Origin: Thalassospiraceae bacterium
GTDB taxonomy: Bacteria; Pseudomonadota; Alphaproteobacteria; Rhodospirillales; Magnetovibrionaceae
Reading direction: 5' to 3'
Assembly (NCBI GenBank): GCA_030637845.1
Contig: DAOWFT010000128.1
Coordinates: 1-7,056 of the forward strand
DNA: 7,056 bases
Part shown: in pieces, positions 1 through 6,000 of the stretch
How positions within the stretch are numbered: the first letter of the stretch is position 1
How the letters are laid out: every line of letters begins with the position of its first letter
The notes under the pieces: generated by a model
What the model was told of the DNA's origin: nothing
Seen by the model: only the letters and a program-made list of their open reading frames with translations
Database searches by the model: none
Made by a program: the position numbers and the translations under genes

Positions 1-958
1 CTTTTAGCGCCGGGGGTGAGGTTATATCGGTGGATGCTTTTAACTCTTCGTCTTTGGTACTCCACACATAAGGATCACCGTTTTCATCGCGGGCAAACAT
101 GCCGTGGTCGGACGCGCCTTCGTCTTGAATAACCAGCCACGGCGCATTGGTGTAGCGCACAAGATATTGCTGATCGACCTTGCCGGCTTTTAGCAATTCG
201 TGCATCAGCGCCATAATGAACAAGCCATCGGTGCCCGGACGAATACCAATCCATTCGTCGGCAATGGCGGAATATCCGGTGCGGATGGGGTTTACCGAAA
301 CAAATTTTGCGCCGCGTTTTTTTAGTTTGCCCAGACCGATTTTTATGGGGTTGCTGTCGTGGTCTTCGGCCATGCCAAACATCATGAAATATTTGGTTAG
401 ATTCCAATCGGGTTCGCCGAATTCCCAAAATGAGCCACCAATGGTGTAAAGGCCAGCCGCCGCCATGTTGACCGAGCAAAAACCGCCGTGGGCGGCGTAA
501 TTGGGGGTGCCGAACATTGACGCCCACCACCCGGTGGTGGCTTGGGATTGATCGCGCCCGGTAAAGAACGCAAGCTTGGCCGGATCGTCTTCACGAATTT
601 TCTTTAAGCGCGAGGTGGCTATTTCCAGCGCTTCGTCCCATTCGATCTCTTCAAACTCGCCCGAACCACGGGGGCCGACACGTTTGAGCGGCTTGGAAAG
701 GCGGGCCGGTGAATAGTGCTGCATGATGCCGCTGGAACCCTTGCCACACAGCACGCCTTTGTTGATGGGGTGGTTGTTGTTGCCTTGGATGTAGCGAACC
801 TTGCCGTCTTTTAGATAAACACGAATGCCGCAACGACACGCACACATATAACAGGTGGTGTATTTGATCTCGTCACCCAATGATGGGGAAAGGTCGACAT
901 TATCGGCGTCAGCGTGGGCATCTTTGAATACAAACGCTGGTTTTTGTTCGACGGTCAT
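1..958 (-). CDS. soeA: SoeA-like molybdopterin oxidoreductase, N-terminal part (sulfite dehydrogenase catalytic subunit), cut by the window edge
   Basis: An open frame of 319 codons runs from ATG at 958 to the left edge without a stop. The N-terminus carries a [4Fe-4S] motif Cys36-x2-Cys39-x3-Cys43-x27-Cys71, followed by Lys73, the residue that usually links the cluster to the pterin. The stretch GTPNYAAHGGFCSVN places Cys161 as the likely molybdenum ligand. This is the DMSO-reductase superfamily with bis-MGD cofactor. No Tat signal is visible, so the enzyme is probably cytoplasmic, as SoeA is. The CYMCACRCG start and the FFTGRDQSQ and EDHDSNPIK segments match, from memory, alphaproteobacterial SoeA, which oxidises sulfite to sulfate with SoeB (Fe-S) and SoeC (membrane). 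About two thirds of the protein and any soeBC lie outside the window. A polysulfide/thiosulfate reductase-type catalytic subunit is the main alternative. A GGAG sits 11 nt before the ATG (970-973 on the plus strand). The family call is sure; the substrate is moderately sure. Confidence 0.78.
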   Translation of the reverse strand, partial: MTVEQKPAFVFKDAHADADNVDLSPSLGDEIKYTTCYMCACRCGIRVYLKDGKVRYIQGNNNHPINKGVLCGKGSSGIMQHYSPARLSKPLKRVGPRGSGEFEEIEWDEALEIATSRLKKIREDDPAKLAFFTGRDQSQATTGWWASMFGTPNYAAHGGFCSVNMAAAGLYTIGGSFWEFGEPDWNLTKYFMMFGMAEDHDSNPIKIGLGKLKKRGAKFVSVNPIRTGYSAIADEWIGIRPGTDGLFIMALMHELLKAGKVDQQYLVRYTNAPWLVIQDEGASDHGMFARDENGDPYVWSTKDEELKASTDITSPPALK

Positions 959-1030
959 AGATTTACAGTCTCCACGAAGAAGACGCCCCAATTCCAAGAC
1001 ACCCCCCCTCTGATTCTTTATTTTGGGTAG

Positions 1031-1054
1031 TTATATAATAAAATTATTATATAA
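1031..1054. promoter_or_regulatory. Perfect 11-bp inverted repeat containing symmetric TATAAT boxes; candidate soeA promoter/operator
   Basis: Arms TTATATAATAA (1031-1041) and TTATTATATAA (1044-1054) are exact reverse complements around a 2-nt AA centre. Each strand therefore reads TATAAT. On the minus strand the TATAAT at 1051-1046 follows TTAGTA at 1074-1069 with a 17-bp spacer, which would start soeA mRNA about 80 nt before its ATG. The -35 match is only half of the consensus. The symmetry could be an operator for a dimeric regulator or simply an AT-rich promoter. Confidence 0.45.
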
Positions 1055-1139
1055 GGGAAAGCTAAAATTACTAAAAATCCCTGAAAAAAGCCATTTATTA
1101 ACACATTATTTGAGGGAAGTTAGCAATTTCAAGTAGATG

Positions 1140-1164
1140 GCCGTCTGGCTTTCCAGCAAACGGC
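1140..1164. other. GC-rich inverted repeat (hairpin) within AT-rich spacer
   Basis: GCCGT (1140-1144) and CTGG (1145-1148) pair with CCAG (1153-1156) and ACGGC (1160-1164). The loop is CTTT and a CAA bulge lies on one side. No T-run follows on either strand, so it is not a standard intrinsic terminator. It stands out from its AT-rich surroundings. It could be an operator, an RNA structure or chance. Confidence 0.3.
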
Positions 1165-1200
1165 AACCACACCCAGTTATGTGATTTTTTCACCAACTTG

Positions 1201-1261
1201 CAATCATAATTCAGGTATGAGCATAATAATTCTCAAGAATAATATTCATGCTCAATCATAA
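1201..1261. repeat. Imperfect palindrome flanked by 9-bp direct repeats; candidate operator cluster
   Basis: The direct repeat CAATCATAA occurs at 1201-1209 and 1253-1261, 52 bp apart (about five helical turns). Between them TGAGCAT (1218-1224) pairs with ATGCTCA (1248-1254), which abuts and shares two bases with the second direct repeat. A nested ATTCT (1229-1233)/AGAAT (1236-1240) pair lies at the centre. The arrangement lies about 150-205 bp upstream of proX, a range compatible with an activator or osmoregulatory site. Function is inferred from position and symmetry only. Confidence 0.4.
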
Positions 1262-1264
1262 ATA

Positions 1265-1297
1265 AAAGTAAAGTAATAAGTAAGTAATAATAATAAT
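1265..1297. repeat. Low-complexity AGTAA/TAA repeat run
   Basis: The stretch is built almost entirely from repeats of AGTAA, AAGTAA and TAA. It lies between the palindrome cluster and proX. Such A/T-rich repeats can bend DNA or bind nucleoid proteins, but no specific function can be read from it. Confidence 0.4.
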
Positions 1298-1395
1298 GGC
1301 AAGAAGCCATCTGCATATGGCGTAATGATATTGGTTTTATGCTTATTAATACTTGGATAATACTTATTTTATTTTAAAAAAATACTATTAATATA

Positions 1396-1401
1396 GGGGA
1401 G
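1396..1401 (+). promoter_or_regulatory. Ribosome binding site that fixes a TTG start for proX
   Basis: GGGGAG ends 5 nt before TTG at 1407-1409. In this frame a TAA stop lies at 1389-1391 with no ATG or GTG between it and the TTG. The first in-frame ATG is codon 34, which would delete the signal peptide. The TTG start is therefore well supported. Confidence 0.85.
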
Positions 1402-1406
1402 TTACT

Positions 1407-2414
1407 TTGAAAAACGCTAAATTTATCTTATCAGCCGCATTTGCGGTTCTTTTATCATCCGAGGCCTCTGCCGCCACAGATTGTGGCCGGGTAACCATTG
1501 CCGACATGAACTGGAGCTCGGCCTCACTAATCGCCAATGTGGACAAATTTATCCTCAGCAACGGTTATGGCTGTAACGCCGAATTGGTTCCGGGCGACAC
1601 CATGCCAACCGGCACATCAATGGTTGAAAAGGGCGAGCCCGACATTGCGCCAGAGCTTTGGAGCAACTCATTAAAAGATGCCATCGACAAGGGCGTTGCC
1701 GAAAAACGTCTGCGCGTTGCCGGAAAATCTTTAACTGACGGCGGCGAAGAGGGTTTCTGGGTTCCCCAATATTTGGTTGATGCGGACCCGTCCATGGCAA
1801 CCATTGCCGGTATCAAGAAAAATGCCAAAATGTTCAAACACCCGGAAGACCCGGATAAATCAGGTTTTTACACCTGTCCGGCGGGCTGGAATTGCCAGAT
1901 CTCGGCAGGTAATTTGTTCAAGGCGCTTAATCTCGCAGGCGATGGGTTTGAATTGGTCGATCCCGGTTCGGGCGCAGGCCTTTCCGGCGCAATCGCCAAA
2001 GCGTACGAGCGCAAGCAGCCATGGTTCGGTTATTACTGGGCCCCAACTGCGGTGCTGGGTAAATATAAAATGGTCAAGGTTGATTTTGGAAGCGGTGCCG
2101 ACAAAAACGAATTTATAAACTGCACATCAAATGCCGATTGCGAAACGCCTAAGGTTACAATGTATCCACCATCGCTAGTGGAAACCGTAACTACTGAAAG
2201 TTTTGCCAAGAAATCTCCCGATGCTTATGCATACCTCAGCAAACGTGGTTTCAAAAATGCCCAGATGAACGAACTTCTGGCGTGGATGGAAGACAACCAA
2301 GCAGATGGCGAAGTGGCGGCGGAACATTTCCTAAAAAACTTTGAGGCAACATGGAAACCATGGTTGTCATCCGATGTTGCGGCAAAGGTTAAAAAAGCCC
2401 TTGGCGATATGTAA
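1407..2414 (+). CDS. proX: Glycine betaine/proline-type ABC transporter substrate-binding protein
   Basis: This 335-residue periplasmic protein captures a quaternary-ammonium osmolyte and delivers it to ProW. It opens with a signal peptide: basic Lys2/Lys5, a hydrophobic core of about residues 6-16, and likely cleavage after ASA at residue 22. The mature part matches the OpuAC/ProX fold. It is rich in tryptophans able to form an aromatic cage for a trimethylammonium group: W36, W85 (PELWSN), W118 (GFWVPQY), W206 and W211 (PWFGYYW). Six cysteines (26, 56, 157, 163, 239, 245) suggest up to three disulfides after export; the pairing is inferred. It starts at TTG behind a strong ribosome site. 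proW and proV follow, with an intrinsic terminator before proW that probably keeps the binding protein in excess. The substrate could be glycine betaine, proline betaine, choline or a related compound; the sequence alone does not decide. Confidence 0.92.
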   Translation: MKNAKFILSAAFAVLLSSEASAATDCGRVTIADMNWSSASLIANVDKFILSNGYGCNAELVPGDTMPTGTSMVEKGEPDIAPELWSNSLKDAIDKGVAEKRLRVAGKSLTDGGEEGFWVPQYLVDADPSMATIAGIKKNAKMFKHPEDPDKSGFYTCPAGWNCQISAGNLFKALNLAGDGFELVDPGSGAGLSGAIAKAYERKQPWFGYYWAPTAVLGKYKMVKVDFGSGADKNEFINCTSNADCETPKVTMYPPSLVETVTTESFAKKSPDAYAYLSKRGFKNAQMNELLAWMEDNQADGEVAAEHFLKNFEATWKPWLSSDVAAKVKKALGDM

Positions 2415-2420
2415 AAAATT

Positions 2421-2458
2421 TCCCGTCCCCGCGCTTAAGGCAGGGGGCGGGGTTTTTT
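2421..2458 (+). terminator. Intrinsic terminator/attenuator between proX and proW
   Basis: CCCGTCCCC (2422-2430) pairs with GGGGGCGGG (2443-2451), a 9-bp GC-rich stem with one G-U pair. The 12-nt loop contains CTTAAG, and TTTTTT (2453-2458) follows. It starts 7 nt after the proX stop. Because proW and proV continue on the same strand only 36 nt later, partial read-through would give more proX than proWV mRNA. Confidence 0.88.
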
Positions 2459-2494
2459 ATTTTGACTTTAAGTTTGATCTAAGCGGAGTTTTTT

Positions 2495-3394
2495 ATGGCT
2501 ACCGAGAGTTGGCTAACAAAGTTTCCAGAAATGGAACGCGCCGACCTTGTTGCAATTCGCAAGGGTCTTGACGCTACCTACCGAGAATTTTCCCGCACCT
2601 ATGGTGACGTGATTGAATCCCTGTTTAATCCGCTTCTTAAATTTCTTGTATGGTTTGAAAAACTTTTACTGACATCGCCGTGGTGGTTGGTTATTGCCGT
2701 GGTGGTGGCGCTGGTTTATATGGCCAGCAGGTCATGGAAACTTTCATTTGGTGTAATTGTTTCGTTCATGCTGATTGGTTATTTCGGTATGTGGGACAAC
2801 ACCATGCGCACCATGAGCATAATCACCGTTTGCACATTGCTTTCAATTTTTATGGGTATTCCCGTTGGCATAATGATGGCGCGTTCAGATAGGGCGCGTT
2901 CTGTCGTCACACCAATTTTGGATATCATGCAAACAATGCCGGCATTTGTTTATTTAATACCGGTTGTTATGTTGTTGGGCATTGGCAAGGTTCCGGGTGT
3001 GATTGCCGTGGTTATTTATGCCATCCCGCCGGTTATTCGTCTGACTAATTTGGGCATTAGGCTGGTAGATAAAGAGGTTCTTGAGGCCGCCACCGCATAC
3101 GGCGCCAGCCCGTCGCAACGTTTATGGGGGGTGCAGTTGCCGCTGGCCATGCCGACCATCATGGCCGGAATTAATCAAACAATTATGATGGCGCTGGCAA
3201 TGGTGGTTATTGCGTCAATGATCGGGGTAAAGGGTTTGGGCCAGCCGGTGTTGAAATCCATTACCAACCAATATTTCACCATGGGCCTGTTTAACGGACT
3301 GGCCATTGTTGCCTTGGCAATTATTTTTGATCGCGTATCACAGGCCTATGCCAAGCGCACCCAAAGACACCTTGGGGGAATGCAAGATGGGTGA
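2495..3394 (+). CDS. proW: Glycine betaine/proline ABC transporter permease
   Basis: This 299-residue inner-membrane subunit forms the translocation path for the osmolyte delivered by ProX. A cytoplasmic or amphipathic N-terminal region of about 60 residues precedes hydrophobic segments near 64-78, 83-98, 107-128, 137-162, 167-181 and the C-terminal third. The ABC permease coupling loop (EAA motif) is visible at about 197-216 as EAATAYGASPSQRLWGVQLP, which contacts ProV. The segment PILDIMQTMPAFVYLIP (140-156) is typical of the ProW/OpuAB family. It is shorter than E. coli ProW (354 residues), mostly through a shorter N-terminus. GGAG at 2485-2488 lies 6 nt before the ATG. The 3' end overlaps proV by 8 nt, implying translational coupling. 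Confidence 0.93.
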   Translation: MATESWLTKFPEMERADLVAIRKGLDATYREFSRTYGDVIESLFNPLLKFLVWFEKLLLTSPWWLVIAVVVALVYMASRSWKLSFGVIVSFMLIGYFGMWDNTMRTMSIITVCTLLSIFMGIPVGIMMARSDRARSVVTPILDIMQTMPAFVYLIPVVMLLGIGKVPGVIAVVIYAIPPVIRLTNLGIRLVDKEVLEAATAYGASPSQRLWGVQLPLAMPTIMAGINQTIMMALAMVVIASMIGVKGLGQPVLKSITNQYFTMGLFNGLAIVALAIIFDRVSQAYAKRTQRHLGGMQDG

Positions 3395-4595
3395 ACCGAT
3401 AATCAAAATAGAAAACCTGTGCAAGGTTTTTGGCCCCAACGCTAAATCTGTAATGACTAAGGTTGCGGAGGGCATTTCAAAAGATGAAATATTTTCCCAA
3501 ACCGGACACGTGGTCGGCCTGCGAAACATAAACATGAATATAAATCGTGGTGAAATATTCGTCATCATGGGGCTTTCCGGTTCGGGTAAGTCGACCCTGA
3601 TACGTCACTTCAACAGGTTAATAGACCCAACCGAAGGCAAAATCATTGTTGATGGTTTGGATGTTATGGGTCTGGGTAAAAAAGAACTGGAACAGTTCCG
3701 CCGCCATCGGATGTCTATGGTGTTTCAGCATTTTGGCCTTATGCCGCACCGTACGGTTATCGAAAATGTTGCCTACGGTTTGATGGTGCAGGGCATAGAT
3801 AAAGCCACCCGTCATGAAAAGGCCGGTGGTTGGTTAGAAGCGGTCGGGCTTAGCGGGTACGAGGCGCAATACCCATCACAACTTTCCGGCGGACAGCAAC
3901 AGCGCGTTGGGCTGGCGCGTGCGCTTTGTACCGATGCCGATATATTGCTTATGGATGAGGCTTTTTCCGCGCTTGATCCATTAATACGCAGCGAAATGCA
4001 GGATCAATTAATTGAGCTTCAGGACAGGCTACACAAAACAATAATTTTCATAACCCACGACCTTGATGAGGCGTTGCGCATTGGCGACAGGATTGCAATT
4101 TTAAAAGACGGCGAACTTTCTCAGGTGGGGCGACCCGAAGAAATTTTACTCAACCCGGCGGACGATTATGTCGAGGCATTCGTGCGTGATGTTAACCGGG
4201 CCCGGGTCTTGACCGCAGACGTTGTAATGCAACCACCGGTTTGTCGGCTGACCACGGAAAATCTGGATGAGGCGTTAAGGCAAATGCGTGGCCATAAACA
4301 CGATTATGGTTTTGTGTTCGAAGATGAAGAGTATACCGATTACAAAGGTTTCGTTACCCGCGAACTGATTGAAAATGAAATTGACCAACCGGGTAAAAAT
4401 GCCGACCTGTCAGATTTGGCCGAAGAAGTATTTTCCGTTCAGCCCGATGCATCGTTGGAAAAAATTCTTCCAACATCGCTAGAGCAGCCTTATCCGGTTC
4501 CGGTGGTTGGCGAAGATGGTGAATTTCACGGTGTGGTTTCAAGAAAATCCATGATATCAATTTTGTCTGAAAAAGACGAAAGCAAAGTCGGTTAA
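3387..4595 (+). CDS. proV: Glycine betaine/proline ABC transporter ATP-binding protein with C-terminal CBS region
   Basis: This 402-residue cytoplasmic ATPase powers ProXW; its length matches E. coli ProV (400). Motifs seen are Walker A GLSGSGKST (62-70), Q-loop Gln114, signature LSGGQQQR (166-173), Walker B ILLMDEA (186-192), D-loop SALD (194-197) and H-loop His224. Residues from about 280 to 395 form the paired CBS-like tail that in this family senses ionic strength or nucleotides. The ATG at 3387 was chosen over an upstream in-frame start at 3306 for three reasons: GGGGGA (3374-3379) sits 7 nt before it, the MGEPIIKIENLCKVFG start is the normal family N-terminus, and the longer form would overlap proW by 89 nt. 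The chosen start overlaps the proW stop as ATGGGTGA. The gene ends 17 nt from the convergent bdhA stop. Confidence 0.94.
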   Translation: MGEPIIKIENLCKVFGPNAKSVMTKVAEGISKDEIFSQTGHVVGLRNINMNINRGEIFVIMGLSGSGKSTLIRHFNRLIDPTEGKIIVDGLDVMGLGKKELEQFRRHRMSMVFQHFGLMPHRTVIENVAYGLMVQGIDKATRHEKAGGWLEAVGLSGYEAQYPSQLSGGQQQRVGLARALCTDADILLMDEAFSALDPLIRSEMQDQLIELQDRLHKTIIFITHDLDEALRIGDRIAILKDGELSQVGRPEEILLNPADDYVEAFVRDVNRARVLTADVVMQPPVCRLTTENLDEALRQMRGHKHDYGFVFEDEEYTDYKGFVTRELIENEIDQPGKNADLSDLAEEVFSVQPDASLEKILPTSLEQPYPVPVVGEDGEFHGVVSRKSMISILSEKDESKVG

Positions 4596-4597
4596 AT

Positions 4598-4635
4598 AAA
4601 AAACCACGGCGGTTATAGCGCACTCCAACCGCCGT
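4598..4635 (-). terminator. Intrinsic terminator of bdhA overlapping its stop codon
   Basis: ACGGCGGTT (4606-4614) and AACCGCCGT (4627-4635) form a perfect 9-bp stem with a 12-nt loop. On the minus strand the stem is followed by TGG and then TTTTTT, giving a classical terminator. The first arm encodes the last residues of BdhA (around Gly255-Trp257), and the stop codon lies at the junction of loop and second arm. The plus strand lacks a T-run after the stem, so it would be at best a weak terminator for proV. Confidence 0.8.
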
Positions 4636-5395
4636 CCTGGGGCAGGGCCACCCCGGTTATGGACGCCGCGCCATCGCCGCATAAAAATACAACAAATGCC
4701 GCCACCTCGTTTATCTCAACAAATTTTTTGCTCGCCTGACGGTCCATCATTACATCACGGATAACCTCGTCGGGTGAAATGCCACGGACCTTGGCCGTGT
4801 CGGCTATTTGGTTTTCCACCAATGGCGTCCTGACGTAACCCGGACATATTGCGTTTACGGTAATGTTTTGTTCGGCGACTTCTAATGCCACCGTTTTGGT
4901 TAGCCCGACAACGCCGTGCTTGGCGGCAACGTATGCGCTTTTAAACGGCGATGCGGCAATTCCGTGTATGGACGCGATATTTATAATTCGCCCCCAGCCG
5001 TTTTTTTTCATATCGGGCAGGGCGGCGCGGATGGTGTGAAAGCTGGATGATAGATTGATGGCGATGATATCGTCCCACTTATCAATGGGAAATTCATCCA
5101 CCATCGCCACGTGCTGGATGCCGGCATTGTTAATTAGAATATCAACCGTGCCAAATGCGTCGATAGCATCGTCAACCATTGTTTTTATTTCGTCTGGGCG
5201 GGTCATGTCGGCGCTGGAATAAACCACCTTGACGTTAAAGCTTTGCCCAAGCTCTGCACGCATGGCCTCAATTTTAGCCCTATCGCCAAAACCGTTAAGC
5301 ATTATGTTGACGCCCTGAGCCGCCAGCGCCTGAGCGATGCCAAAGCCAATGCCGCTGGTCGATCCGGTTATTATTGCGTTTTTGTTTTTTAGCAT
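4613..5395 (-). CDS. bdhA: D-3-hydroxybutyrate dehydrogenase (short-chain dehydrogenase)
   Basis: This 260-residue cytoplasmic enzyme interconverts D-3-hydroxybutyrate and acetoacetate with NAD(H), in poly-hydroxybutyrate turnover. It shows the cofactor motif TGSTSGIG (10-17), NNAG (89-92) and the catalytic tetrad Asn114, Ser142, Tyr155, Lys159. The substrate-site residues known from Pseudomonas-type enzymes are all at matching positions: Gln94, His144, Lys152, Gln196 and Trp257. Length and numbering fit without gaps, so this is more specific than a generic SDR call. The gene is convergent with proV. It is separated by 94 nt from dhc upstream on the same strand, with its own candidate promoter. 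A weak GGGA lies 11 nt before the ATG. Confidence 0.94.
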   Translation of the reverse strand: MLKNKNAIITGSTSGIGFGIAQALAAQGVNIMLNGFGDRAKIEAMRAELGQSFNVKVVYSSADMTRPDEIKTMVDDAIDAFGTVDILINNAGIQHVAMVDEFPIDKWDDIIAINLSSSFHTIRAALPDMKKNGWGRIINIASIHGIAASPFKSAYVAAKHGVVGLTKTVALEVAEQNITVNAICPGYVRTPLVENQIADTAKVRGISPDEVIRDVMMDRQASKKFVEINEVAAFVVFLCGDGAASITGVALPQDGGWSAL

Positions 5396-5400
5396 TCGAT

Positions 5401-5441
5401 ATTATATCCCGCATCATTTGGAAAATGAATGGGAATGATGC
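5401..5441 (-). promoter_or_regulatory. Candidate bdhA promoter with an inverted-repeat operator
   Basis: On the minus strand a perfect TATAAT lies at 5406-5401, only 5 nt before the bdhA ATG. The 17-bp-upstream position (5429-5424) reads TTCATT, a half match to the -35 consensus. An 8-bp perfect inverted repeat, GCATCATT (5411-5418) and AATGATGC (5434-5441), brackets that -35 region with centres 23 bp apart. No T-run follows on either strand, so an operator is more likely than a terminator. Transcription from this box would yield an almost leaderless mRNA; that is inference. Confidence 0.4.
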
Positions 5442-5489
5442 CCACGACACCCTGACTACAAATACGCGCGGTTTGAAGCAGGAAAAAAC

Positions 5490-5987
5490 CTAATCACCGC
5501 ATTGGCGGCGCAGGTTTGCCGGAAGGAACGACATGTTTTCCTTGGTGCTGCCGGTTGTATCCATGGTCTGGTGGCAGGCGAGGCAGTTGCTTGGGGATTT
5601 TACCTTTTCGTGGCTCCACACGACATCGCAGCCTTTGTGTTTTTTCTTGAAACGCGGCGCGTCAATGATGCGCGTGAATTTTGCGTTGGACCGCCACTTA
5701 ACGGCGGCACGGACATTGCTGACATCAGAGGCGTTCTGAACGTGGTAGGCCAATATTTCGGGGATTATGGCCGGATCGATGCTGGCATCCTCGCCGAAAT
5801 GATCAGATAGGTTGGACATGATTTTCGTCCACAGCGCCTTGGGCAGGGTTTGCGGCGGAAACGCCATGTGGCAATCGCCACATTCACTCAGCACGGTTTG
5901 ATTCTTTATCACCGGGAAGGTTTCGGCTCGGGCCGGGGTGGAGACGGCTACTGCTATCAATACAGCGGCGATGGCTAGAGTACGCAT
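5490..5987 (-). CDS. dhc: Periplasmic diheme cytochrome c, DHC family
   Basis: The protein has 165 residues. A signal peptide (Arg2, hydrophobic 4-16, cleavage likely after ARA at 21) sends it to the periplasm. Two c-type heme sites are seen: CGDCH (Cys36, Cys39, His40) and CLACH (Cys135, Cys138, His139). The segment ECGDCHMAFPPQTLP and the downstream W-x9-HFGEDASID (about 53-71) are characteristic of the DHC family, whose members pass electrons to SHP-type heme proteins in Rhodobacter and Shewanella clusters. Two further cysteines, Cys120 and Cys163, are not in heme motifs. AGGAG (5995-5999) lies 7 nt before the ATG. The gene starts 13 nt after the cytochrome b stop, so the two are cotranscribed. 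It probably takes electrons from the membrane cytochrome b; the terminal partner is not in view. Confidence 0.92.
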   Translation of the reverse strand: MRTLAIAAVLIAVAVSTPARAETFPVIKNQTVLSECGDCHMAFPPQTLPKALWTKIMSNLSDHFGEDASIDPAIIPEILAYHVQNASDVSNVRAAVKWRSNAKFTRIIDAPRFKKKHKGCDVVWSHEKVKSPSNCLACHQTMDTTGSTKENMSFLPANLRRQCGD

Positions 5988-6000
5988 GGGCTCACTCCTA

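Larger units (their letters stand above)
959..1406. other. AT-rich divergent intergenic control region between soeA and proX
   Basis: These 448 bp hold no credible gene on either strand. They separate two divergently transcribed units and are much richer in A and T than the flanking genes. They contain a perfect 11-bp inverted repeat (1031-1054), a GC-rich hairpin (1140-1164), an imperfect inverted repeat flanked by 9-bp direct repeats (1201-1261), and an AGTAA/TAA low-complexity run (1265-1297). Promoters for both soeA and proX must lie here unless transcription enters from elsewhere. The repeats are seen directly; a regulatory role is inferred. Confidence 0.75.

Noticed and set aside
84..845. 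Several short open frames on both strands within the soeA region
   Set aside because: They are out of frame with a continuous 319-codon reading that carries a full [4Fe-4S] motif and molybdenum-ligand region.
1180..1194. CRP-like site TGTGA...TCACC
   Set aside because: The half-sites GTGA and TCAC are 5 bp apart instead of the 6 expected for CRP, and the outer base does not match on one side. It may be a chance inverted repeat.
1331..1361. Possible proX promoter TTGGTT...GATAAT
   Set aside because: The spacer would be 19 bp and both hexamers are imperfect. In such AT-rich DNA this is not better than chance.
3306..3386. Upstream in-frame start for proV
   Set aside because: The extra 27 residues lie in the proW coding region, do not resemble a ProV N-terminus, and lack the ribosome site that precedes 3387.
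5471..5490. GGTTT...AAACC hairpin as terminator of dhc
   Set aside because: The stem is only 5 AT-rich base pairs, and the T-run on the minus strand falls within the hairpin rather than after it.
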